Assembly (NCBI RefSeq): GCF_014673495.1
Contig: NZ_CP051006.1
Span: 1,488,001-1,552,000, forward strand
Length of the DNA: 64,000 nt
Direction: 5' to 3'
Origin: Streptomyces griseofuscus
GTDB lineage: Bacteria > Actinomycetota > Actinomycetes > Streptomycetales > Streptomycetaceae
The position numbers and the translations under genes were made by a program. Of the stretch, positions 24,966 through 33,321 are shown piece after piece (the stretch's first letter is position 1; each line of letters opens with the position of its first letter). The notes below the pieces were generated by a model, which worked only from the letters and a program-made list of their open reading frames with translations, made no database searches and was not told the origin of the DNA.

Positions 24966-25835
24966 GTGTACGACCCGACACAGCTGCGGACCTTCCTCGC
25001 GGTCGCCCAGACGCTGAGCTTCACCCAGGCCGCCCGGCGCCTGGGCCTGCGCCAGTCCACGGTGAGCCAGCATGTGCGCAGGCTGGAGGACGCGGCGGGG
25101 CGTCAGCTGTTCGTCCGGGACACGCACTCCGTGGAGCTGACCGAGGACGGCGAGGCGATGCTGGGCTTCGCGCGCCGGATCCTTCAGGTGCACGAGCAGG
25201 CGACGGCGTTCTTCACCGGGACCCGGGTGCGCGGGCGGCTGCGGTTCGGCGCCTCGGAGGACTTCGTGCTGACCCGGCTGCCGGAGATCCTGGCGGGCTT
25301 CCGTCACGACCATCCCGAGGTCGATCTGGAGCTGACGGTCGAGCTGTCCGGGATCCTGCACGAGCGGCTGGCCGCCGGGAAGCTCGACCTGGTGCTGGCC
25401 AAGCGGCGCCCGGAGGACCCGCGCGGGGCGCTGGTGTGGCGCGACGACCTGGTGTGGATCGGCGCCGAGCGGCTGCGCCTGGACGCCGAGCGGCCGGTCC
25501 CGCTGATCGTGTATCCGCCGCCCGGCCTCACCCGGGCGCGGGCCCTGGAGGCGCTGGAGCGGCAGGGGCGCGACTGGCGGATCGTCTGCACCAGCGGCAG
25601 CCTCAACGGGCTGATCGCCGCGGCCCGCGCGGGGCTCGGGGTGATGGCGCACTCTCGCCGGCTGATCCCGCCGGGCCTGTTCCGGCTGCCGGAGCGCGCG
25701 GGGCTGCCGGAGCTCGGCAAGGTCGACTTCGTGCTGGCGCACGGCCGCCACCGGCCCGAAACGCAGCAGGCGGCGGACGCCCTCGCGGCGGCGGTCCTGG
25801 CGGGCGGGGAGCGGTTGCGGCGCCACGGCGGCTGA
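24966..25835 (+). CDS. LysR-family transcriptional regulator
   Basis: This 289-residue regulator has N-terminal winged HTH AQTLSFTQAARRLGLRQSTV followed by SQHVRRLEDAAGRQLF. A linker helix and a periplasmic-binding-protein-like effector domain follow (GRLRFGASEDFVLTRLPEIL, LVLAKRRPEDPRG, SGSLNGLIAAARAGLGVM). The start is GTG 24966. No strong ribosome site precedes it, so the transcript may be nearly leaderless. The symporter gene diverges from it and is the likely target, possibly with the transported anion as effector. Confidence 0.9.
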   Translation: MYDPTQLRTFLAVAQTLSFTQAARRLGLRQSTVSQHVRRLEDAAGRQLFVRDTHSVELTEDGEAMLGFARRILQVHEQATAFFTGTRVRGRLRFGASEDFVLTRLPEILAGFRHDHPEVDLELTVELSGILHERLAAGKLDLVLAKRRPEDPRGALVWRDDLVWIGAERLRLDAERPVPLIVYPPPGLTRARALEALERQGRDWRIVCTSGSLNGLIAAARAGLGVMAHSRRLIPPGLFRLPERAGLPELGKVDFVLAHGRHRPETQQAADALAAAVLAGGERLRRHGG

Positions 25836-25959
25836 GGAACGAGGGCTGAGGATGGTGTGGCGCTCTTCACAGGGAGTCGGGCGGCGGGCCGGACACCGGT
25901 GGCCGTACGGGGGCGGCGGGGCGGAGCCGTCGGGGGGCGCGCACGGCGTGGTCGTGGCC

Positions 25960-25998
25960 GTAATCGCCCTGTACAGAGCGGTAATCGGCGCGTACAGA
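25960..25998. repeat. Direct repeat pair, 21-bp spacing
   Basis: GTAATCGCCCTGTACAGA (25960-25977) and GTAATCGGCGCGTACAGA (25981-25998) agree at 15 of 18 positions and start exactly 21 bp apart, two helical turns. That geometry is typical of tandem binding of a response regulator or similar activator. Confidence 0.6.
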
Positions 25999-26025
25999 TT
26001 CGGTGGAGATTACGCCGCCGAAACT

Positions 26026-26041
26026 TACTGACCCGTCAGTA
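26026..26041. promoter_or_regulatory. TetR-type palindrome upstream of the acyl-CoA ligase
   Basis: TACTGA-CCCG-TCAGTA is a perfect 6-bp inverted repeat about 170 bp before the ligase start. TGAC/GTCA half-sites of this kind are bound by many TetR regulators of lipid metabolism in actinobacteria. No TetR gene is adjacent. Confidence 0.5.
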
Positions 26042-26213
26042 TTGTGTCCGTCCCTTCCCCATGTGCGGGCATTTTCCGGACAACCATCGGGCAGAAGGCG
26101 AGGTTTGCTCTGTTTCCGCCCCCCTCCCCTCCGGTCAGGGTGTGAGGTAGCTTTCACGGCGCTGTGCCGCACATCACCGGCGCGTTCAGGCAGCGAGGAT
26201 CGGGGAGCGAGGA

Positions 26214-28040
26214 TTGCGCGAGTTCACCAACCCGCCTCTGACGTCGGCACCGCCGGTGGGCGGTCTGGCCGATGTCGTCTTCGAGCATGCCCAGACGGAT
26301 CCGGGGCGGGTGGCCCTCGGCCGCAAGGACGCTGCCGGGCAGTGGCGCGATGTGACCTCCGCCGAGTTCCGTGACGAAATCCTCGCCCTGGCCAAGGGCC
26401 TGCTGGCGAGCGGGGTCCGGTTCGGCGACCGGGTCGCGATCATGTCCCGTACCCGCTACGAGTGGACGCTCTTCGACTTCGCCCTGTGGACCATCGGCGC
26501 CCAGGTGGTGCCGGTCTACCCCACGTCCTCGGCCGAGCAGTGCTTCTGGATGCTGTACGACGCGGAGGTCACCGCGGCGATCGTGGAGCACGAGGACCAC
26601 GCGATGACCATCGCCACGGTGATCGGCCGGCTGCCGCGGCTGCGCCAGCTGTGGCAGCTGGACGCGGGCTGTGTGCAGGAGCTGTACGACGCCGGCGCGC
26701 ATCTGGACGACGAGGTGGTGCACCGGCACCGGCAGGCGGTCACCCCGGACTCGGTGGCCACCGTCATCTACACCTCGGGCACCACGGGCCGCCCCAAGGG
26801 CTGTGTGCTCTCGCACGGGAACTTCATGTTCGAGGCGGACAGTGTGGTGGGCCGCTGGGAGCCGGTGTTCCATTCCAAGCGCGGCGACGAGGCGTCCACC
26901 CTGCTTTTCCTGCCGCTCGCCCATGTCTTCGGTCGCATGGTGGAGGTGGCCACGATCCGGGGCCGGGTGCGGCTCGGCCATCAGCCGCAGCTGAACGCCG
27001 CCGCGCTGCTGCCCGACCTCCAGGCGTTCCAGCCGACGTTCATCCTGGCGGTGCCGTACATCTTCGAGAAGGTGTTCAACGCCTCCCGGCGCAAGGCGGA
27101 GAAGGAGGGCAAGGCGGGGCCGTTCGAGAAGGCGGTCGATGTGGCGGTGCGGTACGCGGAGGCGATCGAGGCGAAGGCCTGGGGGCTCGGACCGGGGCCG
27201 ACGGCGGGGCTGCGGATGCAGCACCAGTTGTTCGACAAGCTGGTGTACGCGAAGGTCAGGGCCGCGATGGGCGGCCGGATCCGCAACGCCATGTCCGGCG
27301 GCTCCGGTATGGACCGCCGGCTCGGACTGTTCTTCGCGGGCGCGGGCGTACAGATCTATGAGGGCTACGGCCTGACCGAGTCCACGGCCGCGGCGACCGC
27401 GAACCCGCCCGAGCACACCCGCTACGGCACGGTCGGCCAGGCGATCCCTGGCACGACCGTGCACATCGCCGACGACGGCGAGGTGTGGCTGTACGGCGGC
27501 AATGTCTTCCAGGGCTATCTGAACAACCCCAAGGCGACCGACGGATCGCTGCACGACGGCTGGCTGGCCACCGGTGACCTGGGCTCCCTCGACGAGGACG
27601 GCTATCTGACGATCACCGGCCGCAAGAAGGAGATCCTCGTGACCTCCGGCGGCAAGAGCGTCTCGCCCGGGGTGCTGGAGGAGCGGGTCCGGGACCATCC
27701 GCTGGTCAGCCAGTGCATCGTGGTCGGCAACGACCGCCCCTACATCGCGGCCCTGGTCACCCTCGACCACGAGGCCGTCGAACACTGGCTCCAGATGCGC
27801 GGCAAACCGGCGATGGCGCCCGCGCAGCTGGTGCGGGACCCGGATCTGGAGACCGAGGTGCGGCGCGCGGTGGTCGCCGCGAACACGCTGGTCTCACAGG
27901 CCGAGTCGATCCGCACCTTCCGGATACTGGCGCAGCCCTTCACCGAGGAACACGGCCTGCTGACGCCGTCGTTGAAGCTGAAACGGAAGGCGATCGAGAA
28001 AGCGTACGAGCGCGAGGTCGAGGCCCTGTACAAGTCCTGA
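26214..28040 (+). CDS. Long-chain fatty-acyl-CoA ligase (FadD15-like)
   Basis: This 608-residue adenylate-forming enzyme activates fatty acids as acyl-AMP and transfers them to CoA. Motifs in order: VIYTSGTTGRPKGCVLSH (P-loop, about residue 183), LFLPLAHVFGRM, GGSGMDRRLGLFFAGAG, YEGYGLTESTAA (about 383), GWLATGDLGSLDEDGYLTIT (about 450), GRKKEILVTSGGKSVSP, and KLKRKAIEKAYE with the late Lys. The length and REFTNPP opening match the actinobacterial long-chain group. The start is TTG 26214, with GGGGAG upstream. Confidence 0.92.
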   Translation: MREFTNPPLTSAPPVGGLADVVFEHAQTDPGRVALGRKDAAGQWRDVTSAEFRDEILALAKGLLASGVRFGDRVAIMSRTRYEWTLFDFALWTIGAQVVPVYPTSSAEQCFWMLYDAEVTAAIVEHEDHAMTIATVIGRLPRLRQLWQLDAGCVQELYDAGAHLDDEVVHRHRQAVTPDSVATVIYTSGTTGRPKGCVLSHGNFMFEADSVVGRWEPVFHSKRGDEASTLLFLPLAHVFGRMVEVATIRGRVRLGHQPQLNAAALLPDLQAFQPTFILAVPYIFEKVFNASRRKAEKEGKAGPFEKAVDVAVRYAEAIEAKAWGLGPGPTAGLRMQHQLFDKLVYAKVRAAMGGRIRNAMSGGSGMDRRLGLFFAGAGVQIYEGYGLTESTAAATANPPEHTRYGTVGQAIPGTTVHIADDGEVWLYGGNVFQGYLNNPKATDGSLHDGWLATGDLGSLDEDGYLTITGRKKEILVTSGGKSVSPGVLEERVRDHPLVSQCIVVGNDRPYIAALVTLDHEAVEHWLQMRGKPAMAPAQLVRDPDLETEVRRAVVAANTLVSQAESIRTFRILAQPFTEEHGLLTPSLKLKRKAIEKAYEREVEALYKS

Positions 28041-28147
28041 GGGGCCGGGACGGATCCTGATCTTCCAGGCGCGTCAGGAATGTATCGCGGTGTGTGATCG
28101 TTGACGATGGAGAACCACGTCGTCGACCAGCGAAGGATCACGAGCTC

Positions 28148-28984
28148 GTGAGCAGCAAGGTCCCCCCGATCATCCTCAACAACGGCGTCGAGATGCCCCA
28201 GGTGGGCTTCGGCGTGTGGCAGGTGCCGGACGACGAGGCCGAGCGGGCCGTCGGCACGGCGCTTGAGGCCGGGTACCGCAGCATCGACACGGCCGCGGCG
28301 TACGGCAACGAAGAGGGCACCGGCCGGGCCATCGCGGCCTCCGGTCTGCCCCGCGAGGACATCTTCGTCACCACCAAGCTCTGGAACAGCGACCAGGGGT
28401 ACGACGCGACCCTGCGTGCCTTCGACACCTCGCTCGGCAAGCTGGGGCTCGACCATCTCGACCTGTACCTGATCCACTGGCCGCTGCCGGCCCGGGACAC
28501 GTACGTCGACACGTACAAGGCGCTGGAGAAGCTGTACGCCGACGGCCGGGTCCGTGCCATCGGTGTGTCCAACTTCCTGCCGGAGCACCTGCGGCGGCTC
28601 GCCGAGGAGACGTCCGTCATCCCCGCGGTGAACCAGATCGAGCTGCATCCGCATCTTCAGCAGCACGCGGCCCGGGAGTACCACGCGGAGCAGGGCATCC
28701 GGACGGAGGCATGGTCGCCGCTCGGGCAGGGCAAGGGGCTGCTGGAGGTGCCGGCGATCGTGGCGATCGCGCAGAAGCACAACCGCACTCCGGCGCAGGT
28801 GGTGCTGCGGTGGCATGTCCAGCAGGGCACCATCGTGATCCCGAAGTCGGTGACGCCGTCGCGGATCAAGGAGAACATCGAGGTGTTCGACTTCAGCCTG
28901 GACGCGGAGGACCTGGCGGCGATCGGCGCGCTGAACGAGGACCGGCGGATCGGTCCGGACCCGGCCACGTTCGACATGGGCTGA
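28148..28984 (+). CDS. Aldo/keto reductase
   Basis: This 278-residue NADPH-dependent TIM-barrel reductase resembles 2,5-diketo-gluconate reductases. The catalytic tetrad is complete: Asp and Tyr in SIDTAAAYGNEEG (about residues 43-48), Lys in TTKLWNSDQ (about 75) and His in LIHWPLP (about 108). The coenzyme segment IPKSVTPSRIKENIEVFDF is intact. The start is GTG 28148, with AAGGA about ten bases upstream. It is monocistronic, with a strong terminator after it. Confidence 0.92.
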   Translation: MSSKVPPIILNNGVEMPQVGFGVWQVPDDEAERAVGTALEAGYRSIDTAAAYGNEEGTGRAIAASGLPREDIFVTTKLWNSDQGYDATLRAFDTSLGKLGLDHLDLYLIHWPLPARDTYVDTYKALEKLYADGRVRAIGVSNFLPEHLRRLAEETSVIPAVNQIELHPHLQQHAAREYHAEQGIRTEAWSPLGQGKGLLEVPAIVAIAQKHNRTPAQVVLRWHVQQGTIVIPKSVTPSRIKENIEVFDFSLDAEDLAAIGALNEDRRIGPDPATFDMG

Positions 28985-28996
28985 CGCATTCTCTTC

Positions 28997-29033
28997 CGGC
29001 CGTGTGTACGGGAGTGCCCTGTACACACGGCCG
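28997..29033. terminator. Bidirectional terminator after the aldo/keto reductase
   Basis: Perfect 13-bp stem: CGGCCGTGTGTAC (28997-29009) with GTACACACGGCCG (29021-29033), 11-base loop. It lies just beyond the aldo/keto reductase stop and upstream of the convergent gene's stop at 29098. Confidence 0.9.
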
Positions 29034-29097
29034 AGGCTTCGAAGGGGTGCGGGGAACCGCGCGACCGGCCAGGACGGCGCCGCGGACCCGCCCGCAC

Positions 29098-29709
29098 TCA
29101 CAGCGTATGCGCGTCCGCGTGCACCACCTCGAACTCCTCCAGCGCCACCACCGTCGCCCGCGCCTTCGCCGTGCCGGAGCGTCGGATGGCGGAGAGGGCG
29201 GCGCGGGAGGCCGCGAGGGCGTGCTGGTCGGTGAAGACCGTGCCCGCGATGCCCCGGCCCCGGTCGTGGTCCAGCAGCAGCGCCGTACGGGCGAGTCCCG
29301 GTACCGTCTCAAGACGCGGCAGCGCGCTCGCGTGGAAGGTGTCGGCCAGCAGGTCCGCGTCCCGGGGGTCGAACTCCAGCCGGGCGACGCGCAGTCCGCC
29401 GCCGACCACGGGCCGGGGCAGGGCGTGGAAGACCGCGACGCGATAGTGCTCGACGGCCACCGAGGCGGCGAAGGGTTCCAGCAGCGCGGGGCGGCGTTCC
29501 CGCATCACCTCGTCGCTGTTGGCCTGTGCCTCCTCGGACTCCCACCAGCTGACCGTGAGCAGTTTGCCCAGCTCGCGGTCGACGAAGACGCCCGCGCCCC
29601 GATAGCCGGGCCGCTCCTCCAGCAGATCGTGACCCTGGCCGTTCAGAGCGCGCAGGGCCGAGTCCAGCCGGGCCGGGTCCCCGGTCGCGTACACCGTGCG
29701 TACGAACAT
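29098..29709 (-). CDS. Antibiotic-biosynthesis-monooxygenase-like (ABM) protein
   Basis: This 203-residue soluble protein is built from two ferredoxin-like halves. Each has a beta strand, helix and W/F-rich strand (RTVYATGDPARLDSALRAL and GKLLTVSWWESEEAQ in the first; LRVARLEFDPRDADLLADTF and RGIAGTVFTDQHALAASR in the second). It fits dimeric alpha/beta-barrel proteins of the ABM/EthD kind, which bind small hydrophobic molecules. The start is ATG 29709, with GGAGG five bases upstream. The longer in-frame 5' extension crosses a promoter and is rejected. Confidence 0.75.
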   Translation of the reverse strand: MFVRTVYATGDPARLDSALRALNGQGHDLLEERPGYRGAGVFVDRELGKLLTVSWWESEEAQANSDEVMRERRPALLEPFAASVAVEHYRVAVFHALPRPVVGGGLRVARLEFDPRDADLLADTFHASALPRLETVPGLARTALLLDHDRGRGIAGTVFTDQHALAASRAALSAIRRSGTAKARATVVALEEFEVVHADAHTL

Positions 29710-29859
29710 GACGCCTCCCGGGCGCGAAGGGCGTGGATCCCTCCGGTGACTCCAGTCTCGCCATGAGCACAAACCCCCGCAATACGCACGGGGTTCCCAC
29801 GAGTTCACAGCCGGAGGGTTGACGCGCACATGGCGTCTACGCCACGGTGGAGCCGCCCG

Positions 29860-29878
29860 GTAAGGAAAGTTTCCTAAC
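29860..29878. promoter_or_regulatory. CsnR-like box upstream of chitosanase
   Basis: GTAAGGAAAGTTTCCTAAC is a 9-1-9 inverted repeat with one mismatch, ending 17 bp before the chitosanase start. It resembles the palindrome bound by the ROK-family repressor CsnR upstream of streptomycete chitosanase genes (from memory). The expected regulation is repression lifted by chitosan oligosaccharides. Confidence 0.75.
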
Positions 29879-29894
29879 AGAAGGGTCCCCCACA

Positions 29895-30602
29895 GTGCGT
29901 CTTCGATCACTGACCCTCGCCGCGGCCTCCGGGGCCGCCCTGCTCGCCGCCGGCCTGATGCCCGCGCACGCACTCGCGAACCCCGTGCCGACAGCCACGC
30001 CGAAGGCCGCCCAGGAGGGCTCGGTCAGCGCGGCCGACCTGCTCGCCAAGGTGAAGTCCTGTTCGCAGATCTCCAACGGCAAGTACAAGACCGACGACGA
30101 GACCTCGGCCACGGTCCCCGTCTGCGGCAAGAACGGCGCGGTCTTCTGGAAGGCCGACATGGACATCGACTGCGACGGCCAGCGCACCACCAACTGCAAC
30201 GAGGACCGCGACCCCTGGTACCAGGACGACACCGCCTTCCACCAGTCCGACGGCAAGCCCCTGAAGTCCGAGTCGCTGCCCTATGTCGTGGTGCCCAGCT
30301 CCAGCAGCATCTGGAAGTACTCCGACTACGGGATCAAGGGCGGTGGCGTGGTCGCCGTCATCTACAACAACAAGGTGGAGTACGCCGTCGTCGGCGACAC
30401 CGGCCCCACGAAGATCATCGGCGAGGCGTCGTACGCCACCGCCAAGGCGCTCGGGATCGACCCCGACCCGGCGACCGGCGGCGCGGACTCGGGCGTGACC
30501 TACATCCTGTTCAAGGACTCCAAGGTCTCCCCCATCGAGAGCCACAGCGCCGCCGTGTCCCTCGGCGACCGGCTGGCGCAGCAGTTCATAGCCAACAACT
30601 AG
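29895..30602 (+). CDS. Secreted GH75 chitosanase
   Basis: This 235-residue precursor has a Sec leader (LRSLTLAAASGAALLAAGLM, cleavage after AHALA). The mature enzyme hydrolyses chitosan. GH75 features are KVKSCSQISNGKYKTD, the acidic core VFWKADMDIDCDGQRTTNC (catalytic Asp region, about residues 91-109), VVAVIYNNKVEYAVVGDTGP and GIDPDPATGGADSGVTYILF. The start is GTG 29895, with AAGGG eight bases upstream. A CsnR-like operator just upstream fits the chitosanase assignment well. It is monocistronic. Confidence 0.92.
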   Translation: MRLRSLTLAAASGAALLAAGLMPAHALANPVPTATPKAAQEGSVSAADLLAKVKSCSQISNGKYKTDDETSATVPVCGKNGAVFWKADMDIDCDGQRTTNCNEDRDPWYQDDTAFHQSDGKPLKSESLPYVVVPSSSSIWKYSDYGIKGGGVVAVIYNNKVEYAVVGDTGPTKIIGEASYATAKALGIDPDPATGGADSGVTYILFKDSKVSPIESHSAAVSLGDRLAQQFIANN

Positions 30603-30615
30603 AACTGCTGGTACG

Positions 30616-31317
30616 TCAGTTGGGCTGACCCAGCGGACGTACGACCACGGTGTTGACATCGACCCCGGCCGGCTGCCGGATCGCCCACACCACGGAGTCG
30701 GCGATCTGGCCGGCGGTCAGCAGAGGCCCCGGGGGCAGGCTGCCGTAGCCGTCCCAGAACGGGGTCTCCACCCGGCCGGGGGCGATCAGCGTCACCCCGA
30801 CGCCGAACTCGGTGACCTGCCGCCGGGTGTTCTCGGCGAGCCCGGTGACCGCCCACTTGGTCGCCCCATAGAGGTTGCCGGGCGTGTTCACGAACCCGGC
30901 GACGCTGCCGACGAGCACGATCCGGCCGCGCGTCTCCTTGAGCGCGTCGACCGAGGCGCGGATGAGCAGGGCCGGGCCGAGGACGTTGGTGAGCACCATC
31001 TCGGACCAGCCCGCCGGGTCGCCCTCCGCCACGGAGTCATGCGTGGCGAACCCGGCGTTGGCGACCACGGCGTCCAGTCGGCCGTACGCCGTGCGGGTGC
31101 GGTCGACCGCGCGCCGGATGTCGTCGTACGACGCCGCGTCGCCGACGACCGTCGTCAGTTCCTCGGGGTCGCCCAGGCCCTCGGCGAAGTCCCGCAGCCG
31201 CCGTTCCGTGCGGCCGGTGACGGTGACCCGGTGGCCCGCGGCCAGCAGTTGCCGGGCGACGGCAGCCCCGATGCCGCTGCCGCCGCCGGTGATGAGCGCG
31301 ACCGGAGAGTCGTTCAT
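30616..31317 (-). CDS. Classical SDR-family oxidoreductase
   Basis: This 233-residue NAD(P)-dependent dehydrogenase has coenzyme motif ALITGGGSGIGAAVARQL and NAG in VVANAGFAT. The catalytic Ser lies in LVGSVAGFVNTP and Tyr-Lys in NLYGATKWAVTGLAE. The SLPPGPLLTAGQIADSVVWA tail is typical of the YdfG-like group. The start is ATG 31317, with AGGGGGAA upstream. Its upstream region has a MerR-like dyad. It is convergent with the chitosanase gene, 13 bp apart. Confidence 0.9.
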   Translation of the reverse strand: MNDSPVALITGGGSGIGAAVARQLLAAGHRVTVTGRTERRLRDFAEGLGDPEELTTVVGDAASYDDIRRAVDRTRTAYGRLDAVVANAGFATHDSVAEGDPAGWSEMVLTNVLGPALLIRASVDALKETRGRIVLVGSVAGFVNTPGNLYGATKWAVTGLAENTRRQVTEFGVGVTLIAPGRVETPFWDGYGSLPPGPLLTAGQIADSVVWAIRQPAGVDVNTVVVRPLGQPN

Positions 31318-31365
31318 GGTTTCCCCCTGGATTTCCGAATGCCGTTGGACGGAAAGGGAGTTCAC

Positions 31366-31392
31366 CACTTGAAGCGCTCTCGAAGTCAAGTG
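31366..31392 (-). promoter_or_regulatory. MerR-like promoter dyad upstream of the SDR gene
   Basis: CACTTGA (31366-31372) and TCAAGTG (31386-31392) form a perfect inverted repeat around 13 bp. Read on the minus strand, TTGACTTCGAGAGCGCTTCA combines a -35-like TTGACT with the long-spacer dyad seen in MerR-controlled promoters. No MerR gene is next to it. Confidence 0.45.
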
Positions 31393-31412
31393 CCGTCGGA
31401 CAACGGGCGCGG

Positions 31413-32357
31413 TCAGGACGGGCGTGCGGCCGTGTGCACGGTGTACGCGGACAGCACGAAGACGTCCGGCCGCCGGTGGACGCTCGCGGGGTCGGCGGGG
31501 TCCAGGAGCCGGTCGAGGGTGTCCCGGTCCTCGGCGGCCAGGGCGTCGCCGAAGCCCTCGCGCAGCCGGCCGAGGGTGGCGGCGACATAGGCGCGGGTCC
31601 GGTCGTCGGCCGGGGCGGGCAGGTCGAGCAGGAAGCTGCGGGTGCCGGTGTACCGCAGGCCCGCGGCGGTCAGCAGGGCCGGCCAGTCCTCGGTCTCGGC
31701 GACGGAGCCGGGCAGTTCGGAGCGCATCCGGGTGAACCACTCCTCCTCCAGCGCGTCCAGCCGTGCCTGGAGTCCGGGGCGGCCGATGCCGAGGTCGCGG
31801 GGCAGGAAGCGGGAGGGCAGGCCGCCTTCGAGGAGGGCCAGGGTGCCACCGGGGGCGAGCCGCTGCCCGAACGCGGTGAGCGCGGCCCGCTGGTCGCCGA
31901 GGTGGTGCAGGCTGCGGCTGGCCCACAGCAGATCGGCCGGCTTCGACAACTGGTCCAGTACGTCCGGGAGTTCACCGGCGAGGGTGTCGAAGCGGTCGGC
32001 GAGGCCCAGCCGGTCGGCACGGGCGCGGGCCCGGTCGAGGAGCGGCGCGGTGCCGTCCACGGCGACCACCCGGGCGCCGGGGAACGCCTCGGCGAACAGG
32101 CAGGACAGGACCCCCGGTCCGCTGCCCGCGTCCGCGATCAGCCCCGGCTCGGCGACCTCGTCCGCGAGCCAGGACAGGGCCTGCCGGTACAGCGGGGCGA
32201 ACAGTTCGGCCTGGGCCTCCAGCAGGGGGGCCATCTCGTTCCAGTCGAGGTCCGTGCCGTGCCCCTGCCCGTGCCCATGCCCATGGCCGTGCTTGTGTCC
32301 GTGGTCCTCTTCGTGCCCCTGGCCCTGGGTGTGCTCGCCGTGGTGGTCGTGCGCCAT
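31413..32357 (-). CDS. SAM-dependent methyltransferase with His-rich N-terminus
   Basis: This 314-residue class I methyltransferase has GLIADAGSGPGVLSCLFAEA (motif I, about residue 73), VVAVDGTAPLLDRARARADR (motif II), LLWASRSLHHLGDQ (post II) and LAPGGTLALLEGG (motif III). The first 35 residues are extremely histidine-rich (HDHHGEHTQG, then HGHKHGHGHGHGQGHG). That is a metal-binding type of sequence and unusual for this fold. The start is ATG 32357, with GAGAGG upstream. It is divergent from a PhyH-family gene. The substrate is unknown. Confidence 0.87.
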   Translation of the reverse strand: MAHDHHGEHTQGQGHEEDHGHKHGHGHGHGQGHGTDLDWNEMAPLLEAQAELFAPLYRQALSWLADEVAEPGLIADAGSGPGVLSCLFAEAFPGARVVAVDGTAPLLDRARARADRLGLADRFDTLAGELPDVLDQLSKPADLLWASRSLHHLGDQRAALTAFGQRLAPGGTLALLEGGLPSRFLPRDLGIGRPGLQARLDALEEEWFTRMRSELPGSVAETEDWPALLTAAGLRYTGTRSFLLDLPAPADDRTRAYVAATLGRLREGFGDALAAEDRDTLDRLLDPADPASVHRRPDVFVLSAYTVHTAARPS

Positions 32358-32494
32358 GGTGGTCAGCCTCTCTTCCGGATGCCGTCAGGGTGCGACGGCA
32401 CACCGGGCGAGGGCCAGTTCCGTTGCCGACCCGGCAAATCCGGGGCGAGCGGCCGCCGGAAAATCGGATGCCCGGCCCTCTCTCCTCGTCCACG

Positions 32495-33268
32495 ATGGCC
32501 CGCATGGGCAACGACATGGTGGAGCGCTTCCTCGCCGACGGATTCGTGAAGATCGAGGGCGCGGTCGCGCCCCGGGTCGCCGAGGACTGCGCGCGGCTGC
32601 TGTGGCGGGAGACGGGGTACGACCCGGAGGACCCCGGCACCTGGAAGGAACCGGTGGTACGGATCGGCGGCCTGGCGCAGGGCCCTTTCGCGGCCGCCGC
32701 CAACTCCCCCGCCCTGCATGCGGCGTTCGACCTGCTGGTGGGTGAACGGCGTTGGCTGCCGCGGTACTCGCTCGGCACGTTCCCGCTGCGCTTCCCGCAC
32801 CCCGAGGACCCGGGCGACGCCGGCTGGCACATCGAGGGCAGCTATCTGCCCGAGGGCGCCACCTGGTTCCACACCAATCTGCTTTCGAGGGACCGGGCGT
32901 TGCTGATGCTGTTCCTGTTCAGCGAGGTGACCGAGGAGGACGCCCCGACGCGGATCCGGGTCGGCTCACATCTGGATGTGCCGCGGATCCTCGAACCGTA
33001 CGGCGAGGCGGGTGTCTCCGGCCTTGAGATCGCGCCGGAGCTGGTCGCGGCGAGCGCACAGCGGCCGCTCGCCCTGGCCACCGGGCGCCCCGGCGATGTC
33101 TATCTGTGCCATCCCTTCCTGGTGCACGCGGCGCAGCCGCACCGCGGCGTCCGGCCGCGGCTCATGGCGCAGCCGCCGCTGGAGCCCGCGGTGCCGTACG
33201 AGCTGGAGCGGCCGGACGGGGCGTACTCGCCGGTGGAGACGGCGATCCGCCGGGGGCTCGGGCGATAG
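32495..33268 (+). CDS. Phytanoyl-CoA dioxygenase (PhyH)-family oxygenase
   Basis: This protein of about 257 residues has the Fe(II)/2-oxoglutarate dioxygenase double-stranded beta-helix pattern. It has DGFVKIEGAVAPRVAEDCAR at the start and the first metal ligands in GWHIEGSYLP (His-x-Glu in place of the common His-x-Asp). The distal His and 2-oxoglutarate-binding Arg lie in CHPFLVHAAQPHRGVRPR. The exact start is uncertain. ATG 32495 and 32504 are both possible and neither has a good ribosome site. Confidence 0.8.
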   Translation: MARMGNDMVERFLADGFVKIEGAVAPRVAEDCARLLWRETGYDPEDPGTWKEPVVRIGGLAQGPFAAAANSPALHAAFDLLVGERRWLPRYSLGTFPLRFPHPEDPGDAGWHIEGSYLPEGATWFHTNLLSRDRALLMLFLFSEVTEEDAPTRIRVGSHLDVPRILEPYGEAGVSGLEIAPELVAASAQRPLALATGRPGDVYLCHPFLVHAAQPHRGVRPRLMAQPPLEPAVPYELERPDGAYSPVETAIRRGLGR

Positions 33269-33321
33269 CCACCGGGGCCGGCCACCCGCCCCCGCCCCGC
33301 CCCGTCGGCCTCCGACACCCG

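Larger units (their letters stand above)
25836..26213. other. Upstream region of the acyl-CoA ligase with two repeat systems
   Basis: No gene is seen in these 378 bp. The middle holds an 18-bp direct repeat pair, and a TetR-like palindrome follows (both listed separately). From about 26000 the composition is lower in GC, as expected of a promoter. Confidence 0.6.
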
